Virus record (IMG/VR): IMGVR_UViG_3300021474_000001
Location: 1-55,495 of that record
Direction: 5' to 3' (one strand)
DNA: 55,495 bases
From: a virus
The position numbers were made by a program, and so were the translations under genes. Below the pieces are notes generated by a model, which was given only the letters and a program-made list of their open reading frames with translations, ran no database searches and had not been told where the DNA came from. Below are positions 29,033 to 37,121 of the stretch, one piece after another (the stretch's first letter is position 1; each line of letters opens with the position of its first letter).

Positions 29033-31014
29033 TGCCGAAAACGCTCACATGGAATGGCACTGGGTGGTTCGATGGCGCGACGCCTGCGACCGATGAGGAT
29101 GTCGCATCTGCCGCGACGATGGGCGTGATGAAAACCGATCCTAAGACGGGCGGCGCGGTGCGCGCGAAGTCGTGGCCGGAGACCATTGCGGACGTTGTGT
29201 CGATGGCCCCCTTTCTTTATGGCGGTCCAGAGGCGGAAGCAGGGGCGGGGTTACTCAAACGCGGATTGTATGCGGGCGGGCGTGCTGCGCTGACAGGTAT
29301 GGAGACGGTTGGTAGCGACATCATATCCGCTGGCGGTCGCAAGATTGCTGGGCAACCCGCGAATCTAAGTGTCGGCGGTGAGGCGGGAAGATTTGCGCAA
29401 GGCACAGCGGGGGGTGCGCTATTCGAGGGCGCGCGTCCGCTCGCGAAGAAACTCAGCGGTGAGACAAAGGCAACCGCCGCAGGAACCGAAGCAGTCAAGA
29501 GCGCGACCGAAGGCGCAGCAGGTGCGGCGACTGGCGTCACCGAAGCGGGCGTTCGCGGCACCCAAGAGCAAAAAGGACTTCAGCAAGTCAAAACAGAACT
29601 TGGTGCATCGGCTCCGAAGTTGGCTCCTAATGTCGTCAATCAAGAAACGCGGGCAACTCAGAACGCTGCCGCTCATTCGGTCAACGCGATCCACGCTGAT
29701 ATCAACGAGGGGTACAAAAAGCTATTCGCGCCGTATAACAAAAATCCCGTTAAGACCGAAACGGTGACGGGCGCGCTTCACGATGTGAAGCAGATGCTCG
29801 AAGATACGGGGCGGATGGCTCAAGTCAGCCCGAAAGCGCGAACGCTGCTGAACGATGGATTGGCGGTCGGGAACACAGATCCACTTCAGCAGTATCTGCC
29901 GGGACAGGATTTGACGAAACTGACGCCTGCGCAGCGGAAGAATCTCACCGCCTCATTCTCAAAGTTCAGCAGCAAGAAGTTGGAAGCGGTCCCGGCTAGC
30001 GTTGAGCAAGTGCTCGCGCTCCAGAATCGCGCGAACGATATTCTTCGCAGTGGGACTGAAAACGCGACGAGCAAATCGGTCGCCGCGCAGACGATGAAGG
30101 CGACAACTGCCGCGCTCGACGAAATGGGCGAGAGCCAATTCCTCACGCCCGCCGAAAAAGAACTCCACGCAGCCCTGAAAGGCCGGACGCGCTCGTTCTA
30201 CACCGATTTCGGACCTCTGATGAAGGGACTGTGGAAGACCAAGACACCGGAACAGGTCGGAAAGCTGCTTTTCGAGAAAGAACCGACGCACGTCATCGAG
30301 CAGGCTATTACCTCGGCGGCTCAGAAAGGTGAATTGCCGGGATTGCAGCGCGCATTCGCCGACTATGCGGCTCCCGAAGGAACACTACTACTTGGCGATA
30401 AGGGCGTCGTCGCCAAATTACGTGAGTTAGACCGAAAAGGTCTCCTTCAAAAGCTTTACCCCGGTCGCTACGGTAAATTGAGTACTTGGCTGGACACGGC
30501 AGCGCAGCAGAAGCGCCTCGAAGCGCTCGCGCGGTCGCCCGCTGTTCAAGCTCAAGTCATCGCGGGCATTCGCGCGGCTGCGGATTCGCCAGTCGGCAAG
30601 ATATTTATGAATGCGGCGCAGCAATCGTTGAAGCCGGGAACGAGCGGCAACATCTTTCCGCCGTTCATGGCGCGATGGATCGGTCTCTATCAGCCCATCG
30701 AAGCGATGATCGGAATGGGAATGATGAAACACAATGCGCCCGCAGCCGCCGCTGCGTTCGCTGCGTTTGTCGGACACACGGCGTTTCGTCGCGCGCTCGC
30801 CGATGACGCCTTTCGAGAGGCGTACTATAAGGCGATCACCAATCCAAACGTGCAGCAGGCAGTCTATTCACTTACGCGGCTGTCAATGGGACTCGCAATC
30901 AAGGAAATGCAGGACAATTCAGATGTTGGCGGTGCCTCCTCGACATTGCCACCGGGGGCGGTGGGTGGAGTTCGTCCCTCCGCGCCTGCCGCCCCCACTT
31001 CAGGAGCGCCGTAA
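29032..31014 (+). CDS. Large internal virion/ejection protein candidate, 660 aa
   Basis: Overlaps its neighbours by 1 nt each side. Begins MPKTLTWNGTGWFDGATPAT, then Ala-rich helices, a Lys/Arg-rich middle and a last 150 residues with two hydrophobic stretches (MIGMGMMKHNAPAAAAAFAA). No lytic transglycosylase or peptidase motif was seen. Large, Ala-rich and helical: the properties of podoviral ejection proteins that cross the cell envelope with the DNA. Name by context. Confidence 0.6.
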   Translation: MPKTLTWNGTGWFDGATPATDEDVASAATMGVMKTDPKTGGAVRAKSWPETIADVVSMAPFLYGGPEAEAGAGLLKRGLYAGGRAALTGMETVGSDIISAGGRKIAGQPANLSVGGEAGRFAQGTAGGALFEGARPLAKKLSGETKATAAGTEAVKSATEGAAGAATGVTEAGVRGTQEQKGLQQVKTELGASAPKLAPNVVNQETRATQNAAAHSVNAIHADINEGYKKLFAPYNKNPVKTETVTGALHDVKQMLEDTGRMAQVSPKARTLLNDGLAVGNTDPLQQYLPGQDLTKLTPAQRKNLTASFSKFSSKKLEAVPASVEQVLALQNRANDILRSGTENATSKSVAAQTMKATTAALDEMGESQFLTPAEKELHAALKGRTRSFYTDFGPLMKGLWKTKTPEQVGKLLFEKEPTHVIEQAITSAAQKGELPGLQRAFADYAAPEGTLLLGDKGVVAKLRELDRKGLLQKLYPGRYGKLSTWLDTAAQQKRLEALARSPAVQAQVIAGIRAAADSPVGKIFMNAAQQSLKPGTSGNIFPPFMARWIGLYQPIEAMIGMGMMKHNAPAAAAAFAAFVGHTAFRRALADDAFREAYYKAITNPNVQQAVYSLTRLSMGLAIKEMQDNSDVGGASSTLPPGAVGGVRPSAPAAPTSGAP

Positions 31015-31127
31015 TGAAACGTGGCGGTACTCGTAAAAGTAAGCGTCGGGTGAAACGCGCTCCGAAGCGTGGTAGTTTCAACAAGAATTCAATGCGCCGA
31101 CAGGTCGCGGTCGGCCTCGGTTATTAG
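31014..31127 (+). CDS. Polybasic micro-protein, 37 aa
   Basis: ATG overlaps the previous TAA. MKRGGTRKSKRRVKRAPKRG then NKNSMRRQVAVGLGY: 15 Lys/Arg in 37 residues. First of three adjacent basic micro-proteins, each with its own start. May neutralise packaged DNA or bind RNA. Confidence 0.6.
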   Translation: MKRGGTRKSKRRVKRAPKRGSFNKNSMRRQVAVGLGY

Positions 31128-31136
31128 GAGGAGTCC

Positions 31137-31271
31137 ATGAGCAAGAAGACGCGAGAAGAAGCGATCGCCGACAAAGAGAATGTCGCGAGTAAGCGCGGGA
31201 GTGCGGGCATTGCTCACGTCCGGCACAATAAGCGCAAGGGCCGCAAGCATCACCGCAAGTCTCGGAGATAG
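31137..31271 (+). CDS. Polybasic micro-protein, 44 aa
   Basis: ATG 31137 has a strong AGGAGGAG at 31126-31133. Begins MSKKTREEAIADKENVASKR and ends RKGRKHHRKSRR; the C-terminus is Lys/Arg/His-rich. Second of the cluster, separately initiated. Role unknown, but the ribosome-binding site makes expression likely. Confidence 0.65.
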   Translation: MSKKTREEAIADKENVASKRGSAGIAHVRHNKRKGRKHHRKSRR

Positions 31272-31273
31272 TC

Positions 31274-31444
31274 ATGGACGACCGTCCCGAAAAGGCCGAG
31301 GAGAAGATCGATCAGCCGAAGTACCGCATCTCGTTCGAGACATCGGCGGACTCTCCCGAAGAATTGGATCGAAAGGTCCACAAGGGAATGAAGCGTCACA
31401 TGAAACGCGGCAAGCGAAAGCTCAAGCGCGCGGCGAGAAGGTAA
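31274..31444 (+). CDS. Acidic-then-basic micro-protein, 56 aa
   Basis: ATG 31274, two bases after the previous stop. N-terminal half is acidic (MDDRPEKAEEKIDQPKYRIS), C-terminal half polybasic (MKRHMKRGKRKLKRAARR). Split charge could let it self-regulate DNA binding. Third of the cluster. Overlaps the next start (TAATG). Confidence 0.6.
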   Translation: MDDRPEKAEEKIDQPKYRISFETSADSPEELDRKVHKGMKRHMKRGKRKLKRAARR

Positions 31445-31797
31445 TGGCTGACAATGACGGATACTCTGGCGGACCAAGCAGCGCCGGGATCGAACGGTCT
31501 TATCGTAAGGCCGGTCGCAGAGGCACAGCCACACCCGCGGACGAAAGGTCGGGCGGCGTCATCGACGGCGACGTGTACTCTAGTGCCGATGAATATAGAA
31601 AGTCTCGTGCCGCAAATCGAGGAATGAAACAGGGATTGCATGAACGTGCGCAGGCTCGCAAAGACCGCGATTCGGAAGATGAGAGTCGTCATGCTGGTGC
31701 TTTGGAAGCGCGCGATACTGGACTGATTCGAGAACTGACCAAACGTGGGTCAAGGCGACTGACTGTTCGTGGTCGTCGTCGCACAGATCGTCGATAG
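31444..31797 (+). CDS. Basic low-complexity protein, 117 aa
   Basis: ATG overlaps the preceding TAA by 1 nt. Arg/Asp/Ser/Gly-rich (MADNDGYSGGPSSAGIERSY ... RRLTVRGRRRTDRR), probably disordered. It ends the basic cluster and leads into the tail genes. Function unknown; could bind DNA or RNA. Confidence 0.5.
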   Translation: MADNDGYSGGPSSAGIERSYRKAGRRGTATPADERSGGVIDGDVYSSADEYRKSRAANRGMKQGLHERAQARKDRDSEDESRHAGALEARDTGLIRELTKRGSRRLTVRGRRRTDRR

Positions 31798-31806
31798 GGA
31801 ATCCAT

Positions 31807-33648
31807 GTGCCTCCGTTCAAGACGTTCAGATTTTCCGGCTGGTCTGGTGGCCTGTACGCCAGCTCGAACGTCTTCGATCAACCTCAAGGCACAGTCCCGC
31901 GCATCTCGAATCTTCTCTTCGCCGAGCGCGGCGGTCTCAATACCGTCGATGGCTCTCATGTCGTAGTTCGTCCCGGTCCACCGCCCGCGCCGCTCGGGTG
32001 GGTGTCGAGCGGCCCTGTCACTTCCGTCAGCCCTCCCGCGCCGGTAGTCGTTAGTTCCAGCGTCGGCTTTACCTTCACCGGCAATTCCGGGCTGGGCGGC
32101 GTTCCTTCGTTGCCGATGACACTCACGATGAATCTGCCTGCTGGGATCGTCGCAGGCGATATTCTCGTCGCATTCATCACGGTCAAGGGAGTGGCGCCAG
32201 GTGTCGGCGCGGCGATGACGCCAATCACGACTCCGAGCGGCTGGACGCTCTACACGCATCAGACCGGTGTGTCGTTTGACGTGGTGAATGTGCTCTATCA
32301 CGTCGTCACCGGCACTGAAGGGGCGACACAGACCTTCACGTATCCGGCGCCCGTCTCCAACTTCAACGGCTACCAAATGAACGGCGCGATGATCGCGGTG
32401 CGCGGCGCGAACACGCTGTCGCCAGTCGACACGTTCTCATTTCGCGCTGGCACGTCGAGCGGTGGCTCGGCCGCAACGAACAGTGCGACAACTACCTTTG
32501 CGAACGATCTCCTGCTCATCCTGATGCAACCCGTCAACGACGGCGTGAACAACGGCGGCGCTGGGCAGATCGTCCCCGGAAATATCCCCGGCACGACCGT
32601 CCAGATCAATCAGCAGAGCCCAAGCGGTGCGCTTACGGATACCGTCGCCGTGTGGAGTACGCCATTCGCAGGACCGGGGGCGACAGGCACCTTCACGTCG
32701 CCGTCAGGATGGCCGGCAGAGCAATTTGACGCCTTTGTGCTGGCGCTCGGCTCGGGTGTGCCGGTCGCGGGACAACTCATGGCGTTCCCGATCACGGCGA
32801 GTGGTGTCATCACGCCGACTCCGATCATTCAGGGCATGGCGACCAAGCTCACGACGCCGCAGGGCGTCTATAAGGACTTGAACAGCAAGTTGTGGGTCGC
32901 AGACTCGCAGAGCGGGAATACCGGCGCGATCATCGGCTATGCGAACCCGCAGAACGATGGAGGCAACACCGCGCCGGACACCCTTATCCAAGGACCGAAC
33001 AATAGTCTCCTCTCAGGACCGTATGACGTGTGCGTCGGCACGAGCGGGAAGATTTACGTCGCGAATTATGGGCAGATGGGAACGGGCCAAATTCTCATCT
33101 ATGCGGCGGGCGCAACCGGCGACGTGGCGCCGATCGCGCAGATAGGCGGCAACAATACCGGCCTCGCCCATCCGCGCGCCGTGGCGATTGATGGTGCCGA
33201 GAACGTGTATGTCCTCGACGACACGGTGAACTCAATCAAGGTCTGGCATGCGGGCAATACCGGCAACGTGGCACCAGACCAGACCATCGTCGGCGCGCTG
33301 ACTCAAATCATCAATCCGCTGGCGATTCGCGTCGATCCGAACTCGAAGGTCTGGATTACGCTCGGGGCGACGAATACGCCGACCGTGGCGGCGCTGCTTC
33401 AGTTCAACACGACAGACAACGGCAACGTGGGGCCGACGACTCGTATTGATAGCACGGCACTACAGCCGCAACTCGGCTTTGCGGGACCGACTGGCATCGC
33501 CTTCGACGTGTCGGCGAATATCTACGTCTCGGTGCTGGGCAACAAGAACGTGCTCGTATTCCCCGTCAACTCAAGTGGCTCTGTATCACCAAGCGCGACG
33601 ATTTCAGGCTTCCCGAACGGGCCGTGGGGCATCGGAGTGACGCAGTAA
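31807..33648 (+). CDS. Tail protein N-terminal piece fused to beta-sandwich and NHL propeller, 613 aa
   Basis: GTG 31807. Residues 1-50 (FKTFRFSGWSGGLYASSNVF, NLLFAERGGLNTVDGS) match the start of the large beta-rich podoviral tail tube proteins. Then a beta-sandwich (about 80-315, ILVAFITVKGVAP, SGWTLYTHQTGV), then NHL-type repeats (about 345-613; AVAIDGAENVYVLDDTVNSI) forming a beta-propeller. Propellers bind sugars or proteins. The rest of the tail tube protein is encoded by the next gene, so the ancestral gene appears split. Confidence 0.75.
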   Translation: MPPFKTFRFSGWSGGLYASSNVFDQPQGTVPRISNLLFAERGGLNTVDGSHVVVRPGPPPAPLGWVSSGPVTSVSPPAPVVVSSSVGFTFTGNSGLGGVPSLPMTLTMNLPAGIVAGDILVAFITVKGVAPGVGAAMTPITTPSGWTLYTHQTGVSFDVVNVLYHVVTGTEGATQTFTYPAPVSNFNGYQMNGAMIAVRGANTLSPVDTFSFRAGTSSGGSAATNSATTTFANDLLLILMQPVNDGVNNGGAGQIVPGNIPGTTVQINQQSPSGALTDTVAVWSTPFAGPGATGTFTSPSGWPAEQFDAFVLALGSGVPVAGQLMAFPITASGVITPTPIIQGMATKLTTPQGVYKDLNSKLWVADSQSGNTGAIIGYANPQNDGGNTAPDTLIQGPNNSLLSGPYDVCVGTSGKIYVANYGQMGTGQILIYAAGATGDVAPIAQIGGNNTGLAHPRAVAIDGAENVYVLDDTVNSIKVWHAGNTGNVAPDQTIVGALTQIINPLAIRVDPNSKVWITLGATNTPTVAALLQFNTTDNGNVGPTTRIDSTALQPQLGFAGPTGIAFDVSANIYVSVLGNKNVLVFPVNSSGSVSPSATISGFPNGPWGIGVTQ

Positions 33649-35264
33649 TGCCGACTTACGATCCCATCACCTTCGTGATCGCGTACAACCCTTCGGGGCC
33701 GACCGCGCCTGTACCATCGCGCTTCGGCATTCAACTCGACTTCGCGGGCAATGCGCATATTATTGACCTAAGCGGCGCAACCTGGTCGGGCTTCATCGCA
33801 GCATACACGGGCGCAGGGCCAGTCGTCGGCGCGGTCCAGTTCAGTAACTCAATGATCTTCGCGCTCGGGCTGGACGTACCGCCGCAAATTTTCAAGCAGG
33901 ACGGCTCGCTCGCACAACTCGTCAACACGTTTCAGAGTTCGACCAATTTCCCGCCGTGGTTGCCGAGCACGCAGTACCCGCGCGGCGCACACATCATCGC
34001 GCCGTCTGGCGGCGTCGAGTACATCTTCAAGGCGATCAACGGCGGCACGAGCGGAACGACTGCACCAACGTTTCCCGCGGCTCTGCGCGCAACCGTCGTT
34101 GATAACGGCGTGACGTGGAAGAACAAGGGCACGGCCGCGAACGGCGCGGCGGGCAATATCACTGGCGCGGGCTTCGTATTCAACCACGAGAACTCGCTGT
34201 GGATTTGGGGCACCGCGCCGAATTACAACGGCAGCGCGATCGACGGTCCCGACTCGCTCAGGCAGTCCGACAACGGCGATCCGACTTCGTTCGACCCGAC
34301 CTTTCAGGATTTCGTCGGCGAAGGCGACGGGCAGATGCCGATGGGCGGAGGTCCGTGGACGCAACTCGAAGTAGGCATTCCCGCCAGCCCGCAACTCGTG
34401 CTGTTCAAAACCAAGAGCACGTATTCAGTGCTCGGGTCATTTCCTGACGTGTCGATTCAGCAGATTCCTGATGGCGTTGGTTGCTGCGCGGCAAATACGG
34501 TCCAGTTTGTTCCCGGCATCGGCATGATGCGGTTGTCGCCGCAGGGCGTCGCCGTGTTCTCAGGCACGCGGGACGTGGTGGATCAGTACACCGACCCTAT
34601 CCGGCACTATTTGTGGCCGGCGAGCGGAGATGCCGACATCAACGGTGTCGATTGGAATAATATTCAGCGCGCGTCCAGTGCGCAGACCGTTAGCCCGCCG
34701 GGGTATCTGCTGCTCGTGCCCCTCATCGGTAGCGGCGGCGCGCTCGTTCGCGGCTTTCACTTCGACCGGCTTCTCAAAGCGTGGACGATAATCGACTTCC
34801 CGCCGTCGATGCAGCTCGCGGCCGGCTACTACGAGCAGGCGACGCAGCGCCAGACCTCGACGTTCGTCGCCGGTTTCTCAGACGGCATCCTGCGGCAAAT
34901 CTTCGCGGGCGACGAGTTTTGGGACACAGAGCCGACCGATCCCATCGACGTGTCTTTCAGAATGGCGGGCGTCGGCGCTCCTGGTACGCCGATTTATCTG
35001 CGGCGAACGATCTTCCGGGCGGCGCTCCGCGGCACGACGGCGCAACTGCTCGGAGCAAACATTCTCTATCAGAACCAACAGGGCGACCAGCGCTTTACAG
35101 GGAAACTTCTCGAGACGGATGCGGGAGCGCTGACGCAAGCGATCGACATCGACATGACGACTCTCGGCGGCGCGGAACTTGAGTACTTCGGCGCGGGGCG
35201 TATGGTGATTCAGGGCATCGAAGTGGATTATCTGCCGAAACCGGCTACTAGGATTCCGGGATGA
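33648..35264 (+). CDS. Tail tube/hub protein, C-terminal piece, 538 aa
   Basis: ATG 33648 overlaps the preceding TAA by 1 nt. The sequence has the known mid-to-C-terminal layout of podoviral tail proteins: ENSLWIWGTAPNY, LRQSDNGDPTSFDPTFQDFV, LVLFKTKSTYSVLGSFPD, MMRLSPQGVAVFSGTRDVVD, followed by beta repeats. The usual N-terminal domain is absent here and is found in the preceding gene. The two halves likely meet in the tail. It overlaps the next gene by 4 nt. Confidence 0.75.
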   Translation: MPTYDPITFVIAYNPSGPTAPVPSRFGIQLDFAGNAHIIDLSGATWSGFIAAYTGAGPVVGAVQFSNSMIFALGLDVPPQIFKQDGSLAQLVNTFQSSTNFPPWLPSTQYPRGAHIIAPSGGVEYIFKAINGGTSGTTAPTFPAALRATVVDNGVTWKNKGTAANGAAGNITGAGFVFNHENSLWIWGTAPNYNGSAIDGPDSLRQSDNGDPTSFDPTFQDFVGEGDGQMPMGGGPWTQLEVGIPASPQLVLFKTKSTYSVLGSFPDVSIQQIPDGVGCCAANTVQFVPGIGMMRLSPQGVAVFSGTRDVVDQYTDPIRHYLWPASGDADINGVDWNNIQRASSAQTVSPPGYLLLVPLIGSGGALVRGFHFDRLLKAWTIIDFPPSMQLAAGYYEQATQRQTSTFVAGFSDGILRQIFAGDEFWDTEPTDPIDVSFRMAGVGAPGTPIYLRRTIFRAALRGTTAQLLGANILYQNQQGDQRFTGKLLETDAGALTQAIDIDMTTLGGAELEYFGAGRMVIQGIEVDYLPKPATRIPG

Positions 35265-35683
35265 CGATCGAGAAATATCAACCGACAGGAGACTCGTTGG
35301 CCGGAACAGTCAACTACGGATCGTATCCTGCTCGCATTCTGTTGCCACCCGGTACGTTCAACCCGACACAGGAAACCGTGAATCCAGTCGGCGTGGTGTC
35401 GAGCGTCGGTGGCGCTGGCGGCGGCAATGCTCAAGTGACGACGAACGGAACGGCGGTGAATGCGGGGACGGCGCAGGCTCAGACGCCAGTGACTGTGGCC
35501 GGCGTGACGACCAGTTCAGTCGCGAGCTGGTCGCTGCCGAACGCGCCGGATGCGACATGGCAGACGGGGATCGCCGTGATGCTGGTCTGCACGGCCAACA
35601 CGGTGACGGTCTATCTCGTGAATCCAACGGCGGGACCGATTACGCCGATCGCGCAGGCAATAAATATCGCGGTGCAATTATAG
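35261..35683 (+). CDS. Small beta-rich tail protein, 140 aa
   Basis: ATG overlaps the preceding stop (ATGA). Beta-rich, Thr/Val/Gly-rich (TVAGVTTSSVASWSLPNAPD), similar in make-up to tail adaptor or fibre-attachment proteins. No family recognised. Confidence 0.6.
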   Translation: MTIEKYQPTGDSLAGTVNYGSYPARILLPPGTFNPTQETVNPVGVVSSVGGAGGGNAQVTTNGTAVNAGTAQAQTPVTVAGVTTSSVASWSLPNAPDATWQTGIAVMLVCTANTVTVYLVNPTAGPITPIAQAINIAVQL

Positions 35684-35694
35684 GAGGGACGATT

Positions 35695-36264
35695 GTGGGT
35701 GCAGCAAGAGCGGTGGATGTTGGGAAGCGCAGGGAGTTGTTGATCGGGTGCGGGTCGAACCGCCTCAAGAAAGTCGCTAGAGGCGGCAATCACGAGTGGA
35801 GTTCTCTGACGACGCTCGATAATAACCCGTACCATAACCCTGACGTGAGATGGGACTTGGAGAATCTGCCGTTGCCGTTCGACGACGACAGCTTCGACGA
35901 GATTCACGCCTACTGCGTACTGGAGCACTTACGATCGCAAGGCGATTGGAAAGGTTTCTTCGCGGACTTCTCCGAATACTGGCGGCTGCTGCGCCCCGGC
36001 GGTTTCTTGATCGGTCTGACCCCGATGTGGAATTCCGAGTGGGCGTGGGGCGACCCATCGCATCGGAGAATCATCGGAGTGGCACAGTTCACCTTTCTCG
36101 ATCAAGCGGAATACACAAAGCAGGTCGGTGATACGCCCCTAAGCGATTTCCGATTCTGCTATAAGGCTGATTTCCAACTCGTCTGGCATCGAGTCGAAGA
36201 GAGTCAGCAGTTGGCGTTTATACTACAGGCGGTTAAGCCGTCGCGCATCGAGGAGGGACGATGA
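35695..36264 (+). CDS. SAM-dependent methyltransferase, 189 aa
   Basis: GTG 35695 has AGGAGGG 7 nt upstream; a much longer frame runs back into the preceding gene. Rossmann motif I LLIGCGSN (residues about 15-22), motif II TTLDNNPYHNPDV, the acidic loop LENLPLPFDDDSFDEIHA, and LLRPGGFLIGLTP as motif VI identify a class I methyltransferase of the type found in glycan and small-molecule pathways. No DNA-methyltransferase catalytic motif is seen. It overlaps the glycosyltransferase gene by 4 nt, so the two probably act on one product. Confidence 0.8.
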   Translation: MGAARAVDVGKRRELLIGCGSNRLKKVARGGNHEWSSLTTLDNNPYHNPDVRWDLENLPLPFDDDSFDEIHAYCVLEHLRSQGDWKGFFADFSEYWRLLRPGGFLIGLTPMWNSEWAWGDPSHRRIIGVAQFTFLDQAEYTKQVGDTPLSDFRFCYKADFQLVWHRVEESQQLAFILQAVKPSRIEEGR

Positions 36265-37121
36265 TTCACAAGGGACGAGTCGTAGTAGCTTACGCGCACG
36301 CGGGCAACGGAAAGATCGGATGGATGGAGTCTCTCCTGAAACTCCAAAAGTTCGATATGTACCACGAGCAGATCATCGAGGGCTTCGTCGGCTGCGGCGG
36401 GCACTTCACGACCGTAAACCGCAACGCCTGCGTGCAAGCCTTCATGGAACGCGAGAGCAAGCCTGAGTGGTTACTGTTCTTCGACACCGACATCGTGTTC
36501 CCGCAGTCGGAAGTGATTTACGGGCTGTACGAGGATGCCGACCCTATCGAGCGGCCCATCGTGTCGGGACTTTACTTCACGTACATCGACACCGGATTCA
36601 CGGCGACGTGGCTCAAGCGCAAAGACGATCCCGCGCTCGGCGAGTACCAATCGCTCAACCAGGTCGAGCCGGGGCTGCAGGAAGTGGACGGCATCGGCAT
36701 GGGCTGCGTCATCATTCACCGCAGCGTGTTGGAAAAAGTCGCCGAGGCGCATCCGCGCTCGCAAGATCCGTGGGTCTGGTTCGGGCACGACCTCGTGATG
36801 ACCTCGAAGGGACCGGATCGGCTCGGTGAGGATTTGACGTTTTGCCGACGCGCTCGCGAGTTGGGCTTCAAGATTTGGGGCGACGGGCGACTCGGCTTCA
36901 CGCATCTCAAGGAGCGCGAGGAGAACGTCGAGACGGTGATCGAGCGGTACAACGCGAAGCAGTTTGTCGATGGCGAGCAGGCGAAGGAGAACGCGGAACA
37001 CCAGAAGGCGATTGATGCGTTTTGGAACTATGCGCGCACGCCTGAATGGTTGGCGAGCGAATATTTCCCCTACAAAGGACCGCCGGACGAAACAGTTAAG
37101 AACGGAGCAATCATCCCATGA
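36261..37121 (+). CDS. GT-A-fold glycosyltransferase, 286 aa
   Basis: ATGA-coupled to the methyltransferase and to the next gene. The motif FFDTDIVFP carries the D-x-D (D75, D77) that binds the metal and nucleotide sugar. The C-terminal part has WFGHDLVM and LGEDLTFCRRARELGFKIWG, the acceptor-site pattern of glycosyltransferase families that modify glycans or proteins. No signal peptide or membrane segment, so it works in the cytoplasm. The following four large proteins have (Ala-Thr)n linkers, which makes O-glycosylation of those linkers a natural hypothesis. Confidence 0.8.
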   Translation: MIHKGRVVVAYAHAGNGKIGWMESLLKLQKFDMYHEQIIEGFVGCGGHFTTVNRNACVQAFMERESKPEWLLFFDTDIVFPQSEVIYGLYEDADPIERPIVSGLYFTYIDTGFTATWLKRKDDPALGEYQSLNQVEPGLQEVDGIGMGCVIIHRSVLEKVAEAHPRSQDPWVWFGHDLVMTSKGPDRLGEDLTFCRRARELGFKIWGDGRLGFTHLKEREENVETVIERYNAKQFVDGEQAKENAEHQKAIDAFWNYARTPEWLASEYFPYKGPPDETVKNGAIIP

